A stretch of 17,471 nt of DNA, from NCBI GenBank assembly GCA_007119075.1, contig SKQJ01000031.1, positions 1 to 17,471 of the forward strand, in the 5' to 3' direction. The notes under the pieces were generated by a model that ran no database searches, was not told where the DNA came from, and worked only from the letters and a program-made list of their open reading frames with translations. The translations under genes were made by a program, and so were the position numbers. This stretch comes from Bacteroidales bacterium (GTDB taxonomy: Bacteria > Bacteroidota > Bacteroidia > Bacteroidales > PUMT01). Shown in pieces: positions 8,817-15,768 of the stretch; the first letter of the stretch is position 1, and each line of letters begins with the position of its first letter.

Positions 8817-9338
8817 ATGGCAAATTTTCTTGAAATTTTAAAATATACACTGCCTGCCCTCATAGTATTTTTTACTGCCTACCTCCTTATCAGGAAATTT
8901 CTGGAAAATGACCGGAAACTTAAGAAAATAGACCTGTTGTATAAAAATGATCAGTATATTCTTCCGATCAGGCTGCAGGCCTATGAACGGCTGGTTTTAT
9001 TCCTGGAAAGGATCTCCCCTGAATCTCTTCTGATGAGAATCAACCGCCAGGGGATGACGAGCAAGCAGCTTCATTCTGAACTGCTGGCCGTTATAAGGGC
9101 TGAATTTGAACATAATCTCACCCAGCAGATATATGTCAGCAGGGAAGCCTGGGAAATAGTTAAAAATGCCCGCTCAAACCTTGTGAAAATCATCAATGAG
9201 GCAGCAAAATCGATCGAACCCGATTCTCCTTCGCTGAAGCTGAGTCAGACAATACTCGAGGAGATAATCGAAAAGGAAGCTTCACCTGCTGATGTTGCTA
9301 TTGATTTCATCAAAAAGGAGATCAGGGAACTGTTCTGA
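8817..9338 (+). CDS. Conserved membrane-anchored protein, DUF7935-like
   Basis: A 173-aa protein with one N-terminal hydrophobic helix (about residues 9-26) followed by a basic, mainly helical soluble domain. It resembles a conserved Bacteroidota family of unknown function (DUF7935-like). Recognisable stretches are LPIRLQAYERLVLFLERI, the MTSKQLHSELLAVIRAEFEHN region and QQIYVSREAWEIVKNA. The frame is open back to a TTG at 8796, but the ATG at 8817 (MANFLEILKYTLP) is the better start because it sits right before the membrane helix. It would be held at the inner membrane with the helical domain in the cytoplasm. It stands alone, convergent with the outer-membrane barrel gene 28 bp away. No enzymatic motif is seen and no function is assigned. 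Confidence 0.85.
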   Translation: MANFLEILKYTLPALIVFFTAYLLIRKFLENDRKLKKIDLLYKNDQYILPIRLQAYERLVLFLERISPESLLMRINRQGMTSKQLHSELLAVIRAEFEHNLTQQIYVSREAWEIVKNARSNLVKIINEAAKSIEPDSPSLKLSQTILEEIIEKEASPADVAIDFIKKEIRELF

Positions 9339-9366
9339 ACGGCAAAAAGCCATAGCGGCATGATCC

Positions 9367-10008
9367 CTACCTTATACCGATATAATAGATATAGCCGGCA
9401 CTTATATTAAGATTGTAATTCCGGGGATTGTGCCCCGGCAGATCATCAATTTTCAAAAGCCCCACCGAGACTCCGGAGGTAACAATGAAATCGAAATTTT
9501 CGTAAAGCCTGATCATCATGCCGCCGCCGGCCATTAGTCCATAATCAAAAGGCCTGAACCGGGCGGTGACTTTTTCATTCACCGTATCCGGACGTCCTTC
9601 GGCAAAACCCACGCCCTTCCGGGAGGCGCTGATAAGGCGGGAAGCATAGGCACCGGCGGTGATAAATAACTGCGGATCATCTCCTGCAACCATCTTAAAA
9701 TATACCGGGAGTGTAAGGTAGTTCAGGTTTGTTGCAATGTCGAACACAGGGTCTGCGCCCCCCTTTTGTTCAAAAACAAGAGCGGTTTCGGCCGATTTTG
9801 TATTGCTCAGAGAATAATTGCCCGAAAGCGCGGCCCGGGCTCCAAAGTTTCTTGCATGACTGACATAGTCGGCCGAGGAACGGATCCCCGCCATGGTCAT
9901 TCCCGCATCCAGGCCGATATAACGGAACCGGGAATGCTTCTGTGCCTGTGCTCCGGGAAGGGCTAAAATAAGGATTGCGGCAATGAGAAATATCACTTTC
10001 CGGCTCAT
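9367..10008 (-). CDS. Outer membrane beta-barrel protein (PorT-like)
   Basis: A 213-aa exported protein with a clean signal peptide (basic MSRK, hydrophobic core IFLIAAILILALPG, cleavage expected after AQA near residue 22). Alternating hydrophobic strands typical of a small outer-membrane barrel follow. The segment LNYLTLPVYFKM, the G-rich YGLMAGGGMMIRL strand and the final aromatic strand GYIYYIGIR are characteristic of the OMP_b-brl_2/PorT-like family abundant in Bacteroidota. Its specific role cannot be assigned; many members are uncharacterised. It lies downstream of htpG on the same strand, but a strong terminator (10051-10085) separates them, so it probably has its own promoter in 10009-10050, where only an imperfect box (TACTTTTA) is seen. 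Confidence 0.88.
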   Translation of the reverse strand: MSRKVIFLIAAILILALPGAQAQKHSRFRYIGLDAGMTMAGIRSSADYVSHARNFGARAALSGNYSLSNTKSAETALVFEQKGGADPVFDIATNLNYLTLPVYFKMVAGDDPQLFITAGAYASRLISASRKGVGFAEGRPDTVNEKVTARFRPFDYGLMAGGGMMIRLYENFDFIVTSGVSVGLLKIDDLPGHNPRNYNLNISAGYIYYIGIR

Positions 10009-10050
10009 AATCTGAACTTAATACACATAAAAGTAGACAAATCCGGAATA

Positions 10051-10085
10051 AAAAAAACAGTCCGCCAGAAAAAATTGACGGACTG
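10051..10085 (-). terminator. Intrinsic terminator of htpG
   Basis: Reading the minus strand after the htpG stop, a 10-bp stem with one G-U pair (arms at 10085-10076 and 10067-10058, sequence CAGTCCGTCA/TGGCGGACTG) and an 8-nt loop is followed at once by a run of T (the A-run at 10051-10057). The geometry is classical, 27 nt past the stop codon. Confidence 0.9.
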
Positions 10086-10111
10086 CCAGCAAATTTGCAG
10101 CGTTTCCCGTA

Positions 10112-12157
10112 TTACATCAGGTCGATGCTTCTTTTTACGAACCTTGAAAGATCCTCGCCTTTGAGCATATTGTTTGACAGAAGGGCAAGATCAATCAATT
10201 GCCTTATCAGCTTGTTGTCCAGGGCCACTTTTTTAAGGACGTTCTCCCTTTTTGTCTCCAAGTCGCCCAGTTTTTTGTCAAGGTCGGTTAATCTGTCCTT
10301 GTCCGCCTGTGCTATTTCTTCATCCTTTTTATCGCGGTTGGCCTTTTCCAGTTCCTCCCTGGCCGTTTTGACGGGATTGATCTTTTCGCTGATTTTTTCG
10401 AGCTCTTTGCCGGCAGATTTATCTTTCTCCCCGGCCAGCTTAATGATCAGGGGGTGATTGGTATTGACAACAAGGTTGAAGCTATCGGGCATTTCACCAT
10501 AAAATCCCATTCCTCCTCCCATTTCCGACATGTCTTTCATTCTTCTCATGAATTCGGATTGAGTTATCACAACGGGATTGTCATTTTCGCTCATAGCCTC
10601 AAAAGTGACGTTAAACATGGGCTTTTCCGGCAATACGCTCCTGAAACAAACAGCCAGGTCGTTTTGCTGTTCGGCCGGAAGCATCGAATCAGTTTTTTCC
10701 TCTTTAAGGATAAGCTTGTCGATTACATCGGCATCAACCCTGACAAAACGTGTATCCTTGAATTTGGTTTCAAGATGATTTATAAAATGGATATCCAGCT
10801 GACCGTCCATGATAAGAACGTCATATCCCCTGGATTTTGCAGTTTCAATGAATGAATATTGTTTTTCCCTGTCGGTCGAATAAAGGTATATGAGACTCTT
10901 GTTCTTGTCTGTCTGATTTTCTTTGATCAGTTTCGGGTATTCATCGAAAGTAAAGTATTTGCCGTCCGTATTTTTGAGCAACGCGAATTTCTGTGCCCTT
11001 TCATAGAATTTTTCATCGCTTATCATGCCATACTCTATGAATATCTTCAGGTCATCCCATTTTTTCTCGAACTCCTCCCTGTCCTTTTTAAAAATATCCA
11101 TGAGACGGTCTGAAACTTTTTTGGTTATATGCGACGATATCTTCTTGACGTTGGCATCACTCTGCAGGTAGCTCCTGGAGACGTTAAGCGGTATATCCGG
11201 AGAATCGAGCACGCCATGAAGGAGAGTGAGAAATTCGGGCACAACGCCTTCAACCGAATCAGTTACAAATACCTGGTTTGAATACAGCTGGATCTTGTTC
11301 TTCTGGATCTCGACATTGCTTTTTAGTCTGGGAAAATAAAGGATTCCTGTCAGATTAAACGGATAGTCGACATTCAGATGAATATGGAAAAGGGGGTTTT
11401 CGTTCATAGGGTATAATTCCCGGTAGAAATTGTCATAATCATCCGGTTTCAGGTCGGCAGGTTTTTTGGTCCATGCGGGTTCTGTATTGTTTATTATCCT
11501 GGGCTTGCCGGTTTCCACTTCCTTGCCGTCTTTCCATTCCTTTTCCGTGCCGAAGGCAATAGGAACGGGCAGGAATTTGCAGTATTTTTTCAGAAGACTG
11601 AATATCCTGTTTTCTTCGAGAAATTCTTTTGAATCATCCGATATATAGAGAACGATATCGGTGCCGGACTCAGTCTTGTCTATATCCTCGAGGGTGTAGC
11701 GGGGGCTGCCATCGCAGCTCCATTTTACAGCCTGTGCATTTTCCTGGTATGACCGGGTGTAGATTTCCACCTTATCTGCAACCATAAAGGAAGAGTAAAA
11801 ACCAAGCCCGAAATGGCCGATAATAGCGTCAACCTTGTCCTTGTATTTTTCCAGGAAATCTTCGGCGCTGGAAAATGCAATCTGGTTAATATATTTTTTT
11901 ATTTCATCGGCCGTCATTCCGATTCCCCTGTCGGATATTGTCAGGGTCTTTTTCTTGCTGTCATGGCTGATTCGGATTGTAAGGTCGCCGAGCTCTCCTT
12001 TGTAATCGCCGACCGACGCCAGGGTTTTCAGCTTCTGGGTAGCGTCAACAGCGTTGGAGACAAGTTCCCGGAGAAAAATTTCATGGTCTGAGTAAAGAAA
12101 TTTCTTGATTATGGGAAAAATATTCTCAGTTTTTACATCAATCTTACCTTTTTGCAT
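10112..12157 (-). CDS. htpG: Molecular chaperone HtpG (Hsp90)
   Basis: Bacterial Hsp90, a homodimeric ATP-driven chaperone of the cytoplasm. At 681 aa it is longer than E. coli HtpG (624 aa), and the extra length includes a charged helical insertion near the C-terminus (about 570-640). The GHKL ATPase motifs are intact: EIFLRELVSNAVDAT with E31 and N35, G1 motif ISDRGIGMT with D76, lid/G2 motif GHFGLGFYSSF (114-124), and SGTDIVLY (164-171). The middle domain carries IPLNVSRSYLQ with the gamma-phosphate-contacting arginine R328 and Q332. DRGIGM in place of the common DNGIGM is usual for Bacteroidota HtpG. The start at 12157 gives the conserved MQKGKIDVKTENIFPIIKKF N-terminus. It lies 119 bp downstream of a secreted-protein gene. 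A perfect inverted repeat lies 28-57 bp upstream of the start codon, and a strong terminator follows the gene. Confidence 0.97.
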   Translation of the reverse strand: MQKGKIDVKTENIFPIIKKFLYSDHEIFLRELVSNAVDATQKLKTLASVGDYKGELGDLTIRISHDSKKKTLTISDRGIGMTADEIKKYINQIAFSSAEDFLEKYKDKVDAIIGHFGLGFYSSFMVADKVEIYTRSYQENAQAVKWSCDGSPRYTLEDIDKTESGTDIVLYISDDSKEFLEENRIFSLLKKYCKFLPVPIAFGTEKEWKDGKEVETGKPRIINNTEPAWTKKPADLKPDDYDNFYRELYPMNENPLFHIHLNVDYPFNLTGILYFPRLKSNVEIQKNKIQLYSNQVFVTDSVEGVVPEFLTLLHGVLDSPDIPLNVSRSYLQSDANVKKISSHITKKVSDRLMDIFKKDREEFEKKWDDLKIFIEYGMISDEKFYERAQKFALLKNTDGKYFTFDEYPKLIKENQTDKNKSLIYLYSTDREKQYSFIETAKSRGYDVLIMDGQLDIHFINHLETKFKDTRFVRVDADVIDKLILKEEKTDSMLPAEQQNDLAVCFRSVLPEKPMFNVTFEAMSENDNPVVITQSEFMRRMKDMSEMGGGMGFYGEMPDSFNLVVNTNHPLIIKLAGEKDKSAGKELEKISEKINPVKTAREELEKANRDKKDEEIAQADKDRLTDLDKKLGDLETKRENVLKKVALDNKLIRQLIDLALLSNNMLKGEDLSRFVKRSIDLM

Positions 12158-12184
12158 TTCTGGATGGTTTTTAGGTTAAACACT

Positions 12185-12214
12185 GCTTTGAAAACTGCTA
12201 GTTATTTTCAAAGC
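12185..12214. promoter_or_regulatory. Perfect 10+10 inverted repeat upstream of htpG
   Basis: GCTTTGAAAA (12185-12194), a 10-bp spacer, then TTTTCAAAGC (12205-12214): a perfect dyad centred about 42 bp upstream of the htpG start codon. It is not the CIRCE element, whose half-site is TTAGCACTC. No exact TAnnTTTG box is visible nearby, so its place relative to the promoter is unknown. It could be an operator for a dimeric repressor, a structured RNA leader, or a weak hairpin ending the upstream gene (no T-tract follows). Confidence 0.6.
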
Positions 12215-12276
12215 CTGTGCCAAAGCCGATACCTGACAAATAGTCACTGCCACCAGGTCCTCTTCCGTTTCCCGGA

Positions 12277-13122
12277 TCAAGGCCTCCAGTCCACATCCGG
12301 CTGATGCACCCACCTTCCTCTTTCAAACCGCAGTCCGTCGTACGAAAAAACGGGTCCGTAATAACGGTACTGGCCCCTCAGGCGGGGTGAACCGGGTGCA
12401 AGATGGTCATAAATTATCATGTCTCTTTCGGGCACATACCTGAGCAGCATAACAGCCCTGGCAGAAAATTCGAAAATCACCCTGTGCCTTATCCCGTCAC
12501 GAAACTGGAACAAGGGTGCGCCCAGAACGGGAGAGCCTTCATAGAATGTCAGTACATCGACAATTTTGATATTGGAAAAAACATCATTGAAATCAAATCC
12601 TATCAATGTATAATACGTGCGGCCGGAATAAACGACATCGTGTACCTGGTAATAAAGTGCTCCGTACCAGTTATCCGGCTCAAATACCCGGCTTTCAAAA
12701 CCGGATCTCTCTTCTCCCTGTTCCAGGGGATACAGGCTTATTGAGTCGTTTTTCCTGTATTGAATGTATCCTGAATATCTGTGATCTGCCGGGGAATTGG
12801 AATAGTTCCATGTAAAAATCCTGAGCCGGTTATCTCGTGAGGCAATCCGGCCAAGGGAACCAAGCGAATCAAAGGGGTATTCAAATGAATCCTCGCGGAG
12901 CAACACCCTGCCGAGAATATCTGTGATATTGCCGTTTATTTCCTTCCGTTCATCCGGTGTTCCGGCTGAGAAAAGTTCACTGAAAAGCAATTTCAGAGAA
13001 TCCTCGGCAGCAGGCATATTGATCCCGGCATTCAGCGATGCGCCGGCCGCAGGACTCACTGCAGGCAAACCACCGGTCAATATCAGAGTAAAAAGTTTAA
13101 ATGCCACAAGATATGACAGCAT
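12277..13122 (-). CDS. Conserved secreted protein of unknown function
   Basis: A 281-aa protein with an N-terminal hydrophobic segment (about 4-27, LSYLVAFKLFTLILTGGLPA) that reads as a signal peptide. The mature part begins with an acidic helical region (about 38-80) and then becomes strand-rich and aromatic: IFTWNYSNSPADHRYSGYIQ, DNWYGALYYQVHDV, YYTLIGFDFNDVFSNIKIVD, RVIFEFSARAVMLLRY and FSYDGLRFERGRW. This pattern resembles a conserved hypothetical family of Bacteroidota, but I cannot name a function and see no catalytic motif. It would act in the periplasm or at the envelope. The ATG at 13122 has no good upstream or downstream alternative, and a well-spaced promoter sits almost on top of it. 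It is followed 119 bp later by htpG on the same strand. Confidence 0.8.
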   Translation of the reverse strand: MLSYLVAFKLFTLILTGGLPAVSPAAGASLNAGINMPAAEDSLKLLFSELFSAGTPDERKEINGNITDILGRVLLREDSFEYPFDSLGSLGRIASRDNRLRIFTWNYSNSPADHRYSGYIQYRKNDSISLYPLEQGEERSGFESRVFEPDNWYGALYYQVHDVVYSGRTYYTLIGFDFNDVFSNIKIVDVLTFYEGSPVLGAPLFQFRDGIRHRVIFEFSARAVMLLRYVPERDMIIYDHLAPGSPRLRGQYRYYGPVFSYDGLRFERGRWVHQPDVDWRP

Positions 13123-13127
13123 GGAGA

Positions 13128-13157
13128 CAAAATTAAAAAATTCAGTATGCCATCAAA
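13128..13157 (-). promoter_or_regulatory. Candidate Bacteroidota promoter of the secreted-protein gene
   Basis: On the minus strand TTTG (13157-13154), an 18-bp spacer and TAATTTTG (13135-13128) match the Bacteroidota -33/-7 promoter pattern. The predicted start of transcription, about 7 bases after the -7 box, falls at or within one base of the ATG at 13122. The mRNA would be leaderless or nearly so, unless another promoter is used. Confidence 0.5.
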
Positions 13158-13298
13158 GTAAACGGAAAATTTTTAATAATATTTAGAACCTCCGGAAAAA
13201 CCCGTCAGGCTTTGGCAGGCAAAATAACATGATATAATCGTAGTGTCTGCTATGTGTTTGACTCATGAAATATTATACATATATTCATATTTTTTAGT

Positions 13299-13306
13299 TA
13301 TCTTTG
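13299..13306 (+). promoter_or_regulatory. Candidate -7 promoter box of the DUF6132-like gene
   Basis: TATCTTTG matches TAnnTTTG exactly and ends 18 bp before the ATG at 13325, giving a predicted leader of about 12 nt. A -33 TTTG at the expected distance is not present; the region there is AT-rich. The box lies in the spacer between two divergent genes. Confidence 0.4.
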
Positions 13307-13324
13307 CTGATCAAAATTAAATGC

Positions 13325-13516
13325 ATGAACATCAGATCAGGTATTAAAAGAATTCTGACCCTGCGCCTTCTGCTTGGCCTGCTGATAGGCGGCACACTTG
13401 GCTTTGCCTGGTATTATTTTATCGGCTGCAATTCAGGCGGATGCTCTATTACATCCAATCCCTACAGGATCACGGCTTTTGGCATGCTGTTCGGAGCACT
13501 GATTCTCAGCAAATAA
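13325..13516 (+). CDS. Small two-helix membrane protein, DUF6132-like
   Basis: A 63-aa protein starting at the ATG at 13325. The frame runs back to a TTG at 13304, but that overlaps the likely -7 box and adds nothing hydrophobic. Two transmembrane helices (about 11-32 and 47-61) flank a short loop with the motif GCNSGGCSITSNPY, which has two cysteines (C35 and C40). This layout matches the DUF6132-like family of small Bacteroidota membrane proteins, often noted near rhodanese or thioredoxin-type genes, though no such gene lies beside it here. The cysteine pair could be redox-active or bind a metal or sulfur species; that is inference only. It converges on the class III aminotransferase, with 14 bp between the two stop codons. 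Confidence 0.8.
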   Translation: MNIRSGIKRILTLRLLLGLLIGGTLGFAWYYFIGCNSGGCSITSNPYRITAFGMLFGALILSK

Positions 13517-13530
13517 GCATACGGCAAACC

Positions 13531-14715
13531 TCACGCTCTTTTTACCGAATCAAGCAGTATCCTGCACGCGGTTTCTATCTCGCTGTCACTGATGGTAAGC
13601 GGTGGCGAGATGCGCAGACAGTTTTCATTGAACAGGAACCATTCGGTAATGGCGCCGCCTGCGATACAGGCTGAGACTGCCTTTCTGGTCTTCGCCGGAT
13701 TATCCAGTTCCACTGCCATTAAAAGGCCCTGCCCCCTGACATTTCTTATTTCATCATGCACAAGCAATTCCCGGAACTTCGCTCCTGCCCGGGCGGCCTT
13801 TTTGACGAGATCGTTGCCTGTAATATAATCTATCGATGCAAGTCCGGCGGCACAGGATACCGGGTGTCCGCCGAAGGTGGTGATGTGCCCCAGGGCCGGA
13901 TTGCTGCTAAGGGATCCCATTATCTCCCGCGAAGAAATAAAGGCGCCCAGGGGCATTCCTCCCCCAAGGCTTTTGGCAAGCAAAAGTATGTCGGGATAAA
14001 CCGAATAGCGGTCCATCGCAAAAAGTTCTCCCGTCCTTCCGAATCCTGTCTGAATCTCGTCGAAGATCAAAAGGGCGCCTTCCCGTTTACATTTATCGCT
14101 CAACTTACCAAGGAAATCATCGCCGGGTATTATGACACCGGCTTCGGCCTGAACAGGCTCAACCAAAACACAGGCGGTAGACCGGGATATCTCCTCCAGC
14201 TGTTCTTCACGGCCGAATTCGATCTGTCTTACAGACGGCATAAGGGGCCTGAATGCCCTTTTCAGGCTCTCATTGCCCGTTACGCTCAATGCCCCGATAG
14301 TACTGCCGTGATAGGCATTTCTAAAGCTGATTACCTCATGGCGGCCTGTATGCCTGCGGGCAAGTTTTATCGATCCCTCTACTGCTTCGCTTCCGCTGCA
14401 TGTGTAGTAAACAGAGTTAAGGTTCACGGGAAGCAGGCTGCATAATTTTTCCGCAAGCTGCACCTGCGGCTTTTGAATGAATTCTCCGTAAACCATCAGG
14501 TGCATGTGCTTGTCGAGCTGCTCTTTGACGGCCTTGATCACCATGGGGTTGTTGTGTCCTATATTGCTTACCGAAACCCCGGCAACAAGATCGAGGTATT
14601 TCCTGCCATCGGAAGAATAAAGCCAGCATCCCGAGGCCTTTTCGATTTCCAGGCCAATAGGTGCGGCAGATGTTTGAGCCATAAGCTCAAAAAACAACTG
14701 GCGGGTGGAGTGCAT
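13531..14715 (-). CDS. Class III PLP-dependent aminotransferase (ArgD/ornithine aminotransferase-like)
   Basis: A 394-aa class III (subgroup II) aminotransferase, similar in length and motifs to acetylornithine and ornithine aminotransferases. Landmarks: the PLP phosphate-binding SGSEAVEGSIKLAR (107-120), RNAYHGSTIGALS (132-144), LVEPVQAEAG (184-193), and LLIFDEIQTGFGRTG (215-229) with the pyridine-nitrogen aspartate D219 and Q222. The Schiff-base lysine is K248 in LLLAKSLGGGMPLGAF. TTFGGHPVSCAAGLA (279-293) contributes to the phosphate site across the dimer. No arginine-biosynthesis gene is adjacent, so the omega-amino substrate (acetylornithine, ornithine, 4-aminobutyrate or another) is open. 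It starts 10 bp after the stop of a LytTR response-regulator gene on the same strand and is probably co-transcribed with it, an unusual partner for a metabolic enzyme. Confidence 0.92.
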   Translation of the reverse strand: MHSTRQLFFELMAQTSAAPIGLEIEKASGCWLYSSDGRKYLDLVAGVSVSNIGHNNPMVIKAVKEQLDKHMHLMVYGEFIQKPQVQLAEKLCSLLPVNLNSVYYTCSGSEAVEGSIKLARRHTGRHEVISFRNAYHGSTIGALSVTGNESLKRAFRPLMPSVRQIEFGREEQLEEISRSTACVLVEPVQAEAGVIIPGDDFLGKLSDKCKREGALLIFDEIQTGFGRTGELFAMDRYSVYPDILLLAKSLGGGMPLGAFISSREIMGSLSSNPALGHITTFGGHPVSCAAGLASIDYITGNDLVKKAARAGAKFRELLVHDEIRNVRGQGLLMAVELDNPAKTRKAVSACIAGGAITEWFLFNENCLRISPPLTISDSEIETACRILLDSVKRA

Positions 14716-14725
14716 ACGAAAAAAG

Positions 14726-15439
14726 TTACTTGATCATCAGGTTCAGGTCATCCATGAGTTTATCCTTGTAGGATTTGCCGATTGGAATTGACTTGATTCC
14801 GCCTTCAATGGGAATGACAATTGAATTGTCTTCAATCAGGTTGATACTGCTGGTATTAACAATGTATGACCGGTGAACCCTTGAGAATTTTGATACGGGC
14901 AATTTTTTTTCTATGGACTTCATTGTAAAATGGATCGTGAATTTATCATCGAAAGTGTTCACGATCACATAATTTTCAAGGGCTTCAACCCACAGAATAT
15001 CATCATAGTTTAGCTTGATCAGGGAAGAATTCTTTTTAATGAAAATTTCATTTTTGCCTTCCGGGACCACCGAGTTTTTGACGAAATTGCTGTATGCCTT
15101 GTCCGCAGCCCTGAAAAAGCGGCTGTATGCAATCGGTTTCAGAAGATAATCGGTAACGTCATATTCAAATGCCTGAACAGCATACTGCTCCTTGGAAGAA
15201 ATAATGATTATCTGAGGAGGGTTTTTCAGTGTCTTCAGGAATTCAATACCCGACATCTCAGGCATTTCAATGTCCAGGAATATCAGATGTATTTCATTTC
15301 CTGCCTTGAACAGAGTGATCGCATCGACGGCGTTATCAAACGAGTCGATGTGGTTCAGGAAATCAGTCTTATTGATAAACTCTTTTATAATCCGTCTGGA
15401 GAGCTTATCGTCATCAATTACTATACAATTCATTTCCAA
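14726..15439 (-). CDS. LytTR-family response regulator
   Basis: A 237-aa two-component response regulator. The N-terminal receiver domain (about 3-120) has the acidic cluster D9-D10-D11, the phospho-acceptor D56 in LIFLDIEMPEMSG, the switch serine S81/S82 in IIIISSKEQ, and K101-P102 in DYLLKPI. The C-terminal LytTR DNA-binding domain (about 130-234) contains ILWVEALENYVIV and the hallmark FSRVHRSYIVN (185-195). It would bind DNA as a phosphorylation-controlled dimer. The ATG at 15439 is used; ATG at 15433 (M3) is equally possible. No histidine kinase is present in the window. It is followed 10 bp later by the class III aminotransferase. The 329 bp upstream is long and AT-rich and carries repeats that could be autoregulatory sites. 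The downstream targets are unknown. Confidence 0.94.
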   Translation of the reverse strand: MEMNCIVIDDDKLSRRIIKEFINKTDFLNHIDSFDNAVDAITLFKAGNEIHLIFLDIEMPEMSGIEFLKTLKNPPQIIIISSKEQYAVQAFEYDVTDYLLKPIAYSRFFRAADKAYSNFVKNSVVPEGKNEIFIKKNSSLIKLNYDDILWVEALENYVIVNTFDDKFTIHFTMKSIEKKLPVSKFSRVHRSYIVNTSSINLIEDNSIVIPIEGGIKSIPIGKSYKDKLMDDLNLMIK

Positions 15440-15477
15440 AACAAATCAATTATTCAAACTGTTTCCGATCTTCAAGC

Positions 15478-15536
15478 AATCTGTTGCCCCTGTATAAATG
15501 GTTCCATTTGAACTTTAACCGGATGAACAACAGATT
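15478..15536. repeat. Nested inverted repeat upstream of LytTR gene
   Basis: AATCTGTTG (15478-15486) and CAACAGATT (15528-15536) are perfect 9-bp inverted repeats. Between them lies an inner dyad, AAATGG (15496-15501), two bases, CCATTT (15504-15509). The element lies 39-97 bp upstream of the response-regulator start codon, so it could be a structured mRNA leader or a DNA operator. Confidence 0.5.
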
Positions 15537-15540
15537 ATAG

Positions 15541-15570
15541 TTGATAAAATTACGTTTTATTTTGATAAAA
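15541..15570. promoter_or_regulatory. 9-bp direct repeat with 12-bp spacer, candidate LytTR site
   Basis: TTGATAAAA occurs at 15541-15549 and again at 15562-15570, separated by exactly 12 bp, so equivalent bases are 21 bp (two helical turns) apart. LytTR regulators typically bind two ~9-bp direct repeats with a 12-13 bp spacer. The repeat does not itself match the AgrA consensus, and AT-rich DNA yields such repeats by chance, so this is only a candidate. Confidence 0.35.
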
Positions 15571-15768
15571 GTCAAACATGCCGGCGATTCAATTATAAAA
15601 TTTATTGTGACATTATTCCTTATTGCCATATATTTCTACCCCTGCGGCACATAATTAAATATTTCCCGGTCAATTTTCATAGCGGGCAAGGTACGATCCT
15701 TATTTCTGAAAAAGCCGCCAAAATCAGAAGCCCTGTGATGTTTGACCCGTTTTGTCGTGGTTTTCAAG

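Larger units (their letters stand above)
15440..15768. other. 329-bp intergenic region upstream of the LytTR gene
   Basis: No gene is visible. The region is AT-rich and contains an outer 9-bp inverted repeat with an inner hairpin (15478-15536) and a 9-bp direct repeat with a 21-bp period (15541-15570), listed separately. No exact TAnnTTTG box is found on the minus strand, so the promoter of the response-regulator gene is not resolved. The right-hand part (about 15640-15768) is richer in GC and follows the trmH stop codon; no terminator is recognisable there. Confidence 0.5.

Noticed and set aside
12185..12214. CIRCE/HrcA element upstream of htpG
   Set aside because: The half-site GCTTTGAAAA does not match the CIRCE half-site TTAGCACTC, so HrcA control is not supported.
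13756..14445. A 229-codon plus-strand open frame opposite the class III aminotransferase
   Set aside because: The opposite strand encodes a complete enzyme with all PLP motifs; this frame shows no domain and is an antisense shadow.
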